Source: Myoxocephalus aenaeus (taxonomy: Eukaryota; Chordata; Actinopteri; Perciformes; Cottidae). From it: 64,000 nt of DNA. The first letter of the stretch is position 1, and every line of letters begins with the position of its first letter. The position numbers and the translations under genes were made by a program. Under the pieces are notes generated by a model, which was given only the letters and a program-made list of their open reading frames with translations, was not told the origin of the DNA and ran no database searches. The stretch covers positions 7,685,001-7,749,000 of the forward strand of contig JBAMJR010000040.1 in NCBI GenBank assembly GCA_038501785.1, given 5' to 3'. Positions 1-12,200 of the stretch are shown here, piece after piece.

Positions 1-1340
1 AGCGCTGATAAACACTCCGGTTTGCTCAGAATTTCGGAATTCACCATCTTTAACTTCTTTTTTCAAATGATTGGTCATCATCACTTCCATTAGTTTGAAC
101 ACCCACCTTCCTCTCTCCTAACCTGCCGGCTACCTCTCGTAGAGCTCATGCTCTGAGGAAAGTATCTCCTTCTATCCTGTTTGCAGTGATGCTGCAGTCA
201 TGTGTCAGTCCTTTGAAACCAACCCATCCCATAATCAGCAAGCGGCATCTCATGACTTCAAGCGTGCGGGAGGGGGAAACTGACTTTGAAGATTGCCTTA
301 AATGTTGGCTTCTTTAAGCCACACTGCCTTTCATGTGGCTGATCTGAATGTAAGTCAGGCCCACCAGTGAGCCCAGACACATGCACCCCTCCATCTGACA
401 AGCTTTCGTATAAAAAGAACGAAAAAACGTGTGCAGATAAAAACAATGTTGTACTTTTTTGGGGTGGTGGATGGGTCGTCTCAAATGTAACACTTTCAAG
501 TTTTTCACCTATCCAAACGTTGGACAGTTACTTTTCCGCCAAATCTACACGAACCATTCACAAATGTCACTTTAAAAAACGGTTTGCCTGTTACTCCCAC
601 TATTTCCTTTTTCCAAAGCGGTGGTGAAGAACACCAGTTGAGCTTTCATTAAAACAGAATTATGACTGGCATGTTAACTGCATGCCAAATGAGTCGGAGC
701 GCACAAGGCCAAATTGCCTCATGAGTTACCATATGCCGGTTGCTGACAATGTAGCATCTAATTGGCTATTTTGGTTAAATGGAGACCGGTGCAGTGCTCA
801 CACCACATCAACACGCACCGGGACTACATCGCATCACTTCCAGTACTTCAAAGAGAACTATGAGGGCAAAATACTTCTTTTACATATCTGCTGATGTAAC
901 AGCTACGATATAATATAAAAAGCTCTTTTTTCATAAAATGTTCATTGCATTGCATTTTGCATGACATTTGCATGACATTTAAATGTACTCCAATGCAATG
1001 TAATTGAACTGTAGATTAAGTAGACTTGCACAAATTGCTATGGCAACTCATGTTCTAAGAAACTTGAAATTCAGTGCACAGCAACTACTCGTAGCTTTTT
1101 ATACACAAGTTCAAAGGTTATCGGGTAATTTCAAGAGAGTGCACTGGCAAATTGACGTCTCCTTCATAAGGTTTTTTTCAAAGGGAATATTTGAAATAAA
1201 GGTGTCGTTAAAGATTGACTGTGCAGAGAAATAAATATCTCCAAATAAAAAATAAACCCTACCAAACTAGTTAAAAACAGCAACGTGCCTAACTGCTTCT
1301 TAAATATGCTTTGTTATTAAATAGTGTGTGGTGTGACTAG

Positions 1341-1419
1341 ATGGTTTAATACACACACAAATTCCTTTGTGTGTGTATTAACCATGGTTACACACCTTCA
1401 CGGATCGGTATGTGTAACC
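1341..1419. repeat. two adjacent hairpins, possibly a small MITE
   Basis: TTAATACACACACAAA (1346-1361) pairs perfectly with 1366-1381 across a 4-nt loop. Allowing one bulge, the stem extends through ATGG at 1341-1344 with CCAT at 1382-1385. A second stem, GGTTACACA (1386-1394) with TGTGTAACC (1411-1419), follows directly. Confidence 0.8.
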
Positions 1420-2080
1420 TCCAACATGTTAATAACCGTGTTATCGTGTTATCGGATCGACCGCCGCCTCTGGTAACGCTGGCCTGTGTGAATGACTCAT
1501 TCAAACAATGACTTTAACAGGTGGAGCCGCTTTCCAGGTCTGAAAAAAGGGACTTCAAACGTTCAAATGTCGCGACTCAACCCTAGCCACAAGCAAGCAC
1601 ACAAAAGCATGAAGACGGCCATTCTTTTTACACGTTATGCGCCTATGTGCCGTATCTTGGTGCTCTAAACTTGTGGCTTTACTCACTCTTTTGTATCCAT
1701 TTCTTTAAACATAGCTCTGAAAAGCTCCCTGGGACGTGTTTGTACTGCATAAGCAGAGAGATTTTTTTCTTCTTCTTCCTTGAATGCTAAATATGTTAAA
1801 GTTGGCTCTTTTAATGTGTAATGTCACAGACACTGCGGGGCTTCAGACCCCACGATCCAAGCGGGCAGAGACGAAAACAAAGCGAGCGGCAAGGTTCGCC
1901 ATATTTGTAGCCCTCCCTTGTGAAGCGCACACACGCGACACGCACACACACACACGCACGCAGACTAGGAATGCTCAATTATGTGTGCCGCCCCCGGCCA
2001 TTTTCAGACAGGGTTATCCATTACAACGTCTCTGCAGTGACCAGGCCTAATTACACCGTTGTGGAGAGCCTCTTTGCTAC

Positions 2081-2082
<2 letters not shown>

Positions 2083-2170
<88 letters not shown>
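2083..2170. repeat. (TG)44 microsatellite
   Basis: This is an uninterrupted TG run of 88 nt. Apparent Cys-Val open frames across it are artefacts. Confidence 0.97.
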
Positions 2171-2171
<1 letters not shown>

Positions 2172-2282
2172 TCGTTGCCTGTGAATGACTCTACATCTCC
2201 TGGTTGGTTTCGCAATTATACAACCTCCAGCCAAACCAACTGGCATACACTCGTGTAGTCGTTCAAAGTATTGTTTAGGGTT

Positions 2283-2292
2283 CACACACACA

Positions 2293-2333
<41 letters not shown>
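2283..2333. repeat. (CA)n microsatellite, once interrupted
   Basis: A CA run with one AAA interruption, opposite in sense to the TG run 112 bp upstream. A shorter CA run follows at 2539-2558. Confidence 0.95.
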
Positions 2334-2335
<2 letters not shown>

Positions 2336-2678
2336 ACAGGCACATTTTGCTTGGATCCAATCATGCTCTTTCCCTCCTTTAGCCGGCTGCCAGTGATTCC
2401 CATATTCTATATTACATGTCCAACTAATAGGCTCTTGGCCGTCTTTGAGGCCCTCCATGGTATTTACAAAGGTCTGCTGAGTTGGACAGCTTGATACCTC
2501 TGGGCAGTGTAGAATGAAACATGTTAACATCCACAAATACACACACACACACACACAGCCGCTAATAACCTTGCACTCAGCTTGGTAGAACAGCATACAA
2601 GTAAATGTTTTTTCTCAGTGTGGTTTGGAACACTTGGCTGCACTGCAGATGACACACACTCCTGCTGGTTAGACTTAA

Positions 2679-2850
2679 TTGTATTTAATGAGTGTCAGTC
2701 AGAATTTATTTTTACGTATTCATCATTATTATATATATATATATAATGTCTATGTTTATATGTGTATATACAGTATGTATATATGCATAAACTGTATATA
2801 TATAATAATGACATATACATTAATAATAATTATATACACACATGAGAAAG
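2679..2850. repeat. AT-rich simple sequence
   Basis: Runs of TATATA and TAATAATAAT with TGTATATATGC motifs. There is no coding content despite a short open frame. Confidence 0.7.
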
Positions 2851-3117
2851 CCAGTGATTCTTAATATCTGAAAAACATTTTTTTCTTGATCAACAACTTT
2901 CAAAATTGTTGTCTGTCAACAGACTAATTGTTCCAATTGTAGCACAACAGTGTTTCCCCTCTATTCAACTCTGATATGAAACGAGTGCATTGAGTTTGTA
3001 CAAGAATTGAAGGACTCATTTGAGAATTGCACTACTTGCACTCCTGCAGAGAGTGAGAGGAGATCCAAACCACTTTCAAGTCTTTGCTTTAAAGTGCACA
3101 GCTGGATTAAGAATGTC

Positions 3118-3314
3118 GTTAGCCTAGCTTAGCATAGAGAATGGAAGAAAGAGCCAGCCTGGCTCTCACCCAACCACAGACATCTAGATGATGGGTGTTT
3201 TTTTTTCTCATTCGTGAGCTTTGGAAGAGCTTCGGAGTGCATTTGTGAACCTTTTGGAGAAAGCCTGGCTAGCTGTTAGCACTGGCTCCAGTCTTGATGC
3301 TAAGCTAAGCTAAC
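3118..3314. repeat. fold-back repeat with GTTAGC-TAGCTTAGCAT arms
   Basis: GTTAGCCTAGCTTAGCAT at 3118-3135 pairs with ATGCTAAGCTAAGCTAAC at 3297-3314 (17 of 18), with weaker pairing further in around GAGCCAGCCTGGCT. Related TTAGCAT/GCTAAGCTAA sequence recurs in the element at 42.8-43.2 kb. Confidence 0.55.
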
Positions 3315-5164
3315 TTCCATCGTCCTGCGAGTGGTATCGATCTCCTCATCAAAGGCCCTGTAGAAAGAAAGCGAAAAGAAGCGGGTTTCTCGAAATGTGC
3401 GATGGAATTCTTTTAAAGAATAATTCTGCGTGCGTTAAAATAAATATAGCAAATGTAGCAGACCTCTGCGGGACTCCGACAGTGGGCTGAGCGGAGAGAG
3501 CTGAGCGGCAAAGCACCTTAATGCAGAAGGGAGTCCCAGACATTCCATAGCTGAGACATGCCGAGGACGTTGGACAGAGAGGCTGTGGATGAGGCCGCTC
3601 AGAGCTGTGCTTAACTGTCCCCCGGGTGGATTTCTGTCTGCAGCCGGCTGTGCTGCTGAGAGGTTTGTCCAGCTAGGATACGGCTCAATATTGGAGCAAT
3701 ATCGCCCTAAACATGACACGGTATCAGCGATGAGAGCACGCTGCATATCCGGCCGAATTGCTACTAGAGGGGATGCTTTAACCATGAAACCGCTCAGTGC
3801 TGGAGCCATAACTCCAGACAAGGGATTAGTGATGAGTATGTGTTGCATATCAAATCACCTTTTGACTGAAGGGATGATTTACCCAGCAGTGCATTTACAC
3901 TCATTTCCTCGTTTGCCTCTCCCAGGATTTTTGTCTTGGCGCTCTTAGCTGCAGTGGCCATTTTAGCCTTCCCTTTCCAGTATGTTTTTCAAGTGAAATG
4001 TCTTCAGGGTCTCAAAATGGTGTAGGGGCAAAGGAACGTGAATGTGAGAACTGGTCTCAACAACAAAGACCAGAAGATCAAACTTTCCCCTCCTGTCGCT
4101 ACATTGGCAACATCCTCAGCCGCCCGTAGCTCCTTCGGAGCCATTGCATGTTAATATATGCAGCGTATCGATTTCTTAACGGTCTATGGATCGGTTACAA
4201 AGGTCATTCTTTTTCCCCAAATCATTGCTTGACTCGAAACATTCATCACAGTTTACAGGACGCTGACCTACTGCACTTACCGTAGATCTGTATCAAGCAC
4301 AGTTCTTTAGCAGAGAGGGACATTCAGTTTTACCTTCCAAATGAAGTGGTTTCGATACTCCCGGCAGAATTGTTGGCTTGTTGTTTACAGTTTAAAGTCT
4401 GATCGTCTGACTTGATGGACTTGGCGTCGCGATCTTATCATCTTTCAAAATGTCAGCAATCACCCAGAAGTGATTATAACCCATGGAAACCAGAACCAAA
4501 CCACCAGAATGATCTATTTCCTGTGTATTAATAAGACAACTGATTTCCGGCATAACTACACAACGGTATCACGACATGCTGCCGTGTTCCGGAGCTTTCT
4601 GCCATATCACACATTCTTCATCAGCGGATGGCGATTGGTCGGCTGTCTTTCGACTGTCGGCGACATCCGTTATTTCTGAACGCCTGCACGCCGCCTTGAG
4701 GGTGAACTTTTGCTCTCCATCGGAAAAGACCGCGTGATGCGGTCGAAAGCTTTAAAATGAGTAAGTGGACCTTGAGTTGAGACTACGGTTTCCAAGGTCC
4801 AGAGGATTCCGATTACTGCCGTGTTCTCCATGTGTTTCTACTTCCTAGGACAGGCCAAATTGACTTTTTTTCTCTTATTGGAAACTCCCGTTACCCGTCT
4901 CATAATACTTTAACCCTGATAATATGCTTCGGTGCACGTATCATCTGATTTTTAACACGGATGTAAGCTGATCATTTGTCACTTCATTCCTTCTAGATAA
5001 GCTCTGATGTCTCGTCCTGAGCTCATTAGCTCAACCACACGGCAGCTTCAGGAAGACAAACCCAAATGAGATCTCCTACAAGCTTAGCGTCGCTGCTGCA
5101 AATAGATTACAACCGAGGAGTTGTATTCCCAACGTCGGCTCTGATTAGCACGGCGAAGATTTAC

Positions 5165-5455
5165 CACTCGTTCTGGGTTTTTTTTTCTTTCGTTTTTTTT
5201 TTTTTTGACAGAGTTGTTCCTGTGCGACAGCTCGCTGTCTCGGAGGAGGTCTCGACATGCGGCGTCCCCATTAGATGTGACGCTTTCTCGCGCCTGTTAT
5301 TCTTTTTTTTTATCTGCCGTGTCAAAGTCGCCCACCCGACTTTGTTTCTCGTCTTTTTTCCCTCAATCTTTGTTGGCGGCCTCTCGCTCTACTCTTTTCT
5401 TCTCCCTTTTTTTTTTGTTTCTCTTTCTTTCTCTTTCTCTCTCTCTCTCTTTTTC
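5165..5455 (+). repeat. pyrimidine-rich tract
   Basis: Repeated T runs (5199-5208) and CTTTCTCTCT stretches give open but meaningless Phe/Ser/Leu frames. Confidence 0.6.
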
Positions 5456-6098
5456 TACACGTGTTAATGTGGTCGAGGTGTCACCTGTGTGGCAGCCGCT
5501 GAGGAGATGAAAAGATCCAGCACAGATTAAAACAGGGCCTTCAATGTTCTCCCCCTCTGATTAATCCAATGCGATTTCCTTAAAATGACGATGTAAGTTT
5601 GCAAAGTAGGCCAGCTGCCTCTTTTCCCCGTCAGCACTCCGTGCTGCTGTCTGGCGTCCTGGGGCGCTTTTTAGTTAGTTAGATTTGTTTTGTTTCATTT
5701 TACAAGTTTCTTAATGTAATGAGCTGTACTCAACTGAGACTGCAGTTATTTGAAAAATAATGCTCTCATCTTCCCAGTTTGTTAGTAGTTCATCACGCAA
5801 CTGTGGTATAAAAGAGAAGAAAAAAAGATTGCGTTAAGATAGATGTGTTTTTTCTCTGTATTTCTAATGAAAATTCATGTTGTGAATCTGTGCTCAGCTT
5901 TACTTTCAGTGTGTTGAATAAGTGCAGCTTTTACTCACTGAGCGACAATAAATTACAGTCCTGACACGCTGCTAACAAGCTCCAGTGTTGCATTCTCAGT
6001 CACAGCACGACAAGTCCCTGTCCTCTGTCCGCCTACGACAGTATATCACCTTGATTTTTATCTCCGCCAGTCGAAGCCTGAGGAGATTATGAGTTTGG

Positions 6099-6100
<2 letters not shown>

Positions 6101-6159
<59 letters not shown>
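6101..6159. repeat. (GT)n microsatellite
   Basis: This is an uninterrupted GT run of about 59 nt. Confidence 0.96.
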
Positions 6160-6161
<2 letters not shown>

Positions 6162-7975
6162 TGCATCTGTCTGTCCGCGGTTAATCTCGCACACAGCTGG
6201 ACCCACCCGCCCAATATTTTTTTATGTGCCCATTTATGACTATATGCTCAAGGACCTGTCGTAGATGCAAGAGATCCAGACGTTTTGAAAACCATATTTC
6301 ATTGACAGTTTTATACTGTCACTGACTGCTGACTCCCCACTACCCTTAACCGGCCAGTAGGGGAACAAGTCATAAACAACTCCTTAAATTTGAAAAAAGA
6401 TTCCACTACGGTTACAAATTGTTTCCTATCTGGATTTCCCCACCAAAGCAAGACAATTGTATGCATGACCTTTGTGTTTAATGCCCGCTTGGCAACCAAA
6501 TTTCTTTCGAGGTGATACAATTGGAACGTTATCACGGCGGAAATGAATTTGTCCTTTTGTTGCAATGATTGTGTGGTGCGAAAGTGTTATAATGTCAAGG
6601 TGACCTAATGGGGCACCTTGAAACCGGGTTGGACATTCCCGACATTCCCTTGAAAGATTGTGGCCGGTGACTATAGCGAGGAAAAACGCACCATCCAGTC
6701 ATGAAAATGCACAAAACCCTCCAGATTGGCCTCCTGAAGCGACGCTAAATGACTTCATGGTGGGGAATACTTTTGCGATGGTGGGTTTGTGACAACCATC
6801 CGAATTTCAACACTTTTTTGATTCATGTTTAAGTCTTTGAGAGAGAATTCTGAGCAACTATACTCAAACCATTAAATCACCTCCCCCCCCCCCCCATTTA
6901 TGACAAAATTTGAGCTCGGCTGCTGGCAGCTATAATTTGTTTTTCTTTTTCAAATGGCATTTCTCAAGAGCCAACGCCTCGCTCCAAAATGTGTGTTGGC
7001 ATTTCTTGTTCGTGGGATGCTAAAACGTTGAGAAGGAGAGTAGAGACACTACAGAATAGGCGATGAAGGCGCCGTATATAATGAGAGCACATGACTGCAT
7101 TAGTCCAAATTAGTGTTGACTTCTTTTTTGGACAACTGTAATGAGCTTACATTTAAGATCTCTTAACTCGCTCCAGCTCCAGCATCATTATGCCAAAGAG
7201 TTCATGTTATCACATCAGCCCAAAACTAAATCTAAATATAGTCTCGTGGCTATATCTATACTGAGAAAAGAAATCATCAAACGGGGTGAAACAAGCCTTT
7301 CATGTGTGAAATGGCTCGTTTCACAGATCTCTTTTTGTGAAAAATAAAATGAACATTAAAATACTCTACGCTGCATTGCCAGGGAATTAATCTCAGCACT
7401 TTTGTAATTTGTTTTTGCAAAGATAAGTCTGAGCTGCGGTATCTCCATCCCGTTATCTTGCACTCGACAGCTTCAGACCACGGCCCTGTTTTGTATTATT
7501 CAGCATGTCCATACAAGAAAAGCTTATTCACTGTTAATTTGAGGAACCTTTTTTTATACACTCCGGTCAGTGATCTGTGATCCTTCTGGCGTCAGCGGAT
7601 CTGTCTGTTCGGCTCCGGCTCCTGCGTTCAAATTAGCCCTGTGCACACGACATCATGGCTCATGACATTAATGTAGCATTACCTGATACCAGTGGCGGAC
7701 CGTCAGGGCCTGCTAAGCCTTCTCTGCTGGCCTAAACAGAATCACAAAGTTTAAATTAAAACATTTTATAATTCTTTTTTTATAATTAAAAGTTATAGCT
7801 ATTTTATAGTTTAATTGTTTTTAATACATCCACGACATGTATTATAATATTTTTTCCCTATTAGCTTATTTTCTCATTGCACAGCTCCTGTGTTCCTCTG
7901 TTGCCTTCAGTCTGCTGTTTAATGATCTGGTTAACAGCGCTCATCCAATCACATTTCACTTCTGTTTCTCTACGG

Positions 7976-8110
7976 CAGGGGTGTCAAACTCATTAACTTT
8001 GTTCAAAGCTTTTTTGTCACAGTTGAGAAGGACATAACTCTAATAAGAACATGCATGTGGTCTGGGGCAGTGGTTCAACTGGTCTGGCTGCAGGACTCAC
8101 CATCACCCTG
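7976..8110 (+). mobile_element. hAT-type terminus-like remnants nested in the larger element
   Basis: CAGGGGTGTCAAACTCATT near 7976 and CAGTGGTTCAACTGG near 8069 resemble terminal repeats of other vertebrate hAT families. I saw no matching right ends, so they are at best single-ended fragments. Confidence 0.35.
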
Positions 8111-8411
8111 AATGACCCGCCGAGATCCAAAGCGAGGAACACTTTCAAGATTTAATGAAAATATGCTGCAGTTTGAACCTGAGATAGTATCACAATATGC
8201 CAAACACAGAAATGTTCCCTTTTACACTCAATTAAAAACCCCAAAGTGCATCTTAAGAACACAAGGTAATACAACACACATACTAATTTTATAACTTCAG
8301 CCTTTTTTAACATAACATAAAAAAAAAAGGTTGGAAATGAAGCGAACTATCACAAATAGTCCAGTGTGTAAACTCACGCAAGTAAAGTGGGTTGTGAACG
8401 CAGCATTGAAT

Positions 8412-8703
8412 ATTCAATTCAGTTTATTTTGTATAGCCCAAAATCACAAATTAAAATGATCCTCGGAGGGCTTTACAATCTATACACCTACGACATCCCT
8501 GTCCCAGTACCTCACATCAGATCAGGAAAAACTTCCCAAAAAATTGAAAACACCCTTTCACAGGGAAAAAAGGAAGAACCCTTCAGGAGAGCAACAGAGG
8601 AGGATCCCTCTCCCCGGATGGACAGAAGCAATAGATGTCATGTGACCAGAATGAACAACGAGTTACAGCACATTACATGAATATGACAGAAATTGAATTG
8701 AAT
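8412..8703. repeat. teleost interspersed repeat with 10-bp inverted termini, nested in the hAT element
   Basis: It begins ATTCAATTCA and ends TGAATTGAAT, a perfect 10-bp inverted pair. The interior (GGGCTTTACAATCTATACAC; GAGCAACAGAGGAGGATCCC) matches from memory a high-copy fish repeat. It lies wholly inside 7690-9237, so it probably inserted later or was carried along. Confidence 0.65.
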
Positions 8704-9245
8704 AAACAGCACTCTGCTGCATTAAAAATTCCCTTTTTGCCCATGCAAAGGCCTGTGACCGACTGAAAACGGGTCTGCGAACGACTGAAAACAGGGCCAC
8801 ATAAAATTACGTGGCGTGCGCTGTGATTGGTCAGTGTGTCAGTACACATTCAATGGGAGTACATGGCCACCTGTTGCTGGAACTGAAGGCATCCACGCGC
8901 CCCGTGTGAGCTCTCCCTGAGCCCAGAATGGCGCTCCCTAAAAGCGCATTGCTGAACGGGAGCACCGGCTGTCTCTTTTTTTTCTCTCAAAGTGGTGGAG
9001 CTCCGCGGGTCGGTCCCCACGCCCCATGTGACCTCCCCCCATGCTCATGGTGGTGCCGTGTGGCAGAGTGGGTGTCTGCTGTCCACACACACATCACCAT
9101 GAATGTATGAACGCGCCGCGTATTGAGTGGGTCGGTCTGTGACAGTAACTCCCGGGACACTTTTTTCCCCCAGTCCGCCCCTGATGTGGACTATATGGCA
9201 CTGAAGGCCTAGCTCGAAAACGCACGGCCCGCCACTGCCTGATAC

Positions 9246-12200
9246 TTAAAGCAACATGAACATAATACAACACTATGTATGTAGTTTGGGCCCTTGCTGG
9301 GGCAAAGTGCTGTTTAAGGGACTTCATTCATTTATTTATTTAATTTAGGAAACAAACCCACTCGAATGTTGAGAGAAATGTTCACATTTTCAAATGCTGT
9401 ATATGGTATATTTGGGGTATATATTTGAAAATGGTATTTATATTTCCATAAATGGTTTGCTGCATGTACTGGAGACCATTAACACTTTATGTTCTTCCAG
9501 CAGCAGTTTTGTGCCAGAGAACATTTAAGTTAGGTCAAATCTTTGTTGCTACGTCTTTCCTTGATGTTGATGTGAGTAATTTGATTAAATTAGTCATCCG
9601 AATCCTTGATCATTTGGATTCTTTTGTAAATGTGTGTTGAAAGTTGATGCAATGCTTGCACTAATAAGTGAAAGTCATCCACATGTGTGATTTTCAGAGG
9701 AAGTTCCTCTTCGTAGTTCAGCCTTTTCTCTGTCTGTCCTCCGCCTCCATCTTGCGGAGCAGGAAGTTGCCTCTCCATGCTCTCCGTCTCTGTTTGATTG
9801 CGTTCGTTCTGTGGTGGAGCTAAACGGCAGTCTGTCCCTTAATCTCCGCCATTCGTCACCGTCGGCCTTGATAGAGGCAGAGAAGGGAGAAGGGAGGCCT
9901 GTTGGTCAGCCTTCTATGTCTGTACGTCTGCCGGTGTGTAAATGCTCCATCTCAAAAACCCCAAGATACAAGTGGCCCACACTGAGGAGGAAGAGCGAGA
10001 GAAAATCCGGATAAGAGGAGGAGGAGGAGAGCAAAGAGGTGTGATTTGTGTTGAGGGGAATTTCACCGCTCCCTGCCAGACAGGGAGGCTCGATTCCAGC
10101 TGTCTCCCAACAAGCCTCCCCCTCCTCTGCCTCCCCCTCTACCATCCTCCCTGTCGCCGCCTCCACAAAGGCCTTTTCTCAGCTCTGGCGTTTAGCAGTG
10201 GGAGGCTCTTTTTTTTTTGCTCTCTGCAAACAGCTCCATAACTACCGCTGCTGTATTCTCAGTCGAGCCTCACAGAGCATCAATCGTTCCCCTCCGTGTC
10301 ACAGGAAGACGTAAAAGCCCATCCATGACACGGCGTCCACCTCGTCCCAATGCGATATCCATAAAGGTCCCCTTTGCAGCCGCCGCTGAATATGGAGATT
10401 CAAGCTGTAAACTCTGTTTATATATTTATTTTTTCAAACATTCATTGTCTTGGAGCTGGCTCCTGGGATACCAAATAAATAAATAATAACAGCGCAGTCA
10501 ATGAAACAACCTCAGAGCTCCACGCTCAGCCGCCTCCCAGTCTTTATTATCGAAATCCGAACCAAAGGGGAACGCTCACGAGGGGCAGAGGGCAATAAAA
10601 ACACTGAGGTTCGCATGTTGTGGTTTCATCATTTATTTTCTGGATCTAACCCCCCCATCCCTTGCCCTTTGCCCTTTGCTTCAAATGCATGTTGTGGTCG
10701 GAATCCAGCAGAGATGGTTAAAGTTTAAGTCCAACACTTTCTGTTTGAACTTGAAAAAAGGTACAGTGGAAGAAAATGACCTTGTTTCACCCGATTATTA
10801 TTATTAAAGATGTAAGGCTTAGAAGCTTTGTATACGGTTCCTGCTACGCTAGGCGTTTTTAGTCCGGTAGACTTTAAAGCCCGCGGGGAAAGAACTGATA
10901 GATAAATAAGACGTTAAACAAGACCAGCTGATTCAGCCTCTCTAATCCATCCACCCCCAAATGTACCCTCCTTCTGTTTGGAGTCAGGCCCAACAGGGAA
11001 AGCTTACCTTCAGCTGTAAAGCTCGGGTGCTGGGTTGTGCAGCTGTCTGCTCCTATCTATCCGCCTGAGTCGGCGCTAGAGAGGATCCTCCAGGGTGCTT
11101 TAAGAGGGGCGGGAGATTAGATAGTGAGTGCCGATACCTCTCGTCTCTCCCGCTATGCCTCCTCGCCGCCGCAGCCTGGCTCCAGGAGAATAAGGCTTTT
11201 TGAAGACGCCAGTCTGGCTTCTTCATCTCCTCCTCTGCTCTCTTCTCTCAGACTATAGGCCTCCTCCCACTGCCCTGCACGGATGTGAACAAATGCAATA
11301 ATAACAAAAGAAAAGAAATGTCGTGACTAAAAAGCAAAAATAATAATAATCAGAAGCTCGTGGTTTGTAGCCCTGTTGAACATGGCTGTATCTCTTTGTG
11401 TGTGTTTGTGTCTATATTGGGAGCTGCTCTGGATTCACCTTGGAGATGGCGTTATTGATCGCTCTGTCTCTCAGAGTGAGCTACACACCTTTTTTAAACT
11501 CGTTGACTGAATGTTTGGCGAGGTGATTTTCTTTTCTTTTTTCTTTTTGCTGTGTGTGTACGCCGGGTAGCTGAGCCATTTGGGAGAAGCAGACGTGTGT
11601 GTGTGGGGAGGGGAATACACTGCAGGGCAGCAGAGCCTTAACACAACTGTTGGGCCACCATGAGGCTGACAGTTTGGGTTTGTTGGATGGATTGCCATGA
11701 CATTTGGTGCATTTAGTACACACACAGGTGTTTTAAAATTAGCTCTTTTTTTCTCACATATCTTACTTTTTCAATACACTGCTCCGGTTAAAGTTGAATT
11801 TTTGTTTGACAAGTAATAGGGCATTCCTTCCATTTTGTGGTAGCTTATGAAGAATGTTTGATCCTTCTTCTAATTAACATTTTGTAACTTAAATACAAAG
11901 TTGATATAGTTCATTCAGCAGCCTATATGGTAATGTCTACCTATTAATTGTTTATTTTAAATTCTTTAAATAGAACTTTCCTGGCACCAAGTCGTGTAAA
12001 TCAGAGCTTCCAGTAATCAAATCATTTTGCTATACGAAAAAGATTTTTCTTTCCGTGTGTAATTATGTTCTGAAGTTTGGTGAATGGTTCAGGCCTTTTC
12101 CACATATTTGAGATGTTCCTTTTGTGCCCCAGGTTTCTCAGTTGATTTTTCACGTTTTGGGTTTTTATTGATTGTGTGTGCTCGTTCTAGTTTTGAGTTC

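Larger units (their letters stand above)
1..7689. other. gene-free block: left flank or vstm2l intron 1
   Basis: Apart from the listed microsatellites and fold-backs I see unique AT-rich DNA with only short chance open frames. No signal-peptide exon of vstm2l was recognised. Confidence 0.6.
7690..9237. mobile_element. non-autonomous hAT-like element with 8-bp target duplication
   Basis: The ends form 14-bp terminal inverted repeats matching at 13 of 14 positions: CAGTGGCGGACCGT at 7690-7703 and ACGGCCCGCCACTG at 9224-9237. The direct repeat CCTGATAC flanks it exactly (7682-7689 and 9238-9245). An 8-bp duplication is the hAT superfamily signature. No transposase reading frame is present, so it must have moved by a source enzyme elsewhere. 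It contains other repeat pieces, including 8412-8703. Confidence 0.88.

Noticed and set aside
2004..2360. Cys-Val and Thr-His repeat proteins
   Set aside because: They are translations of TG/CA microsatellites.
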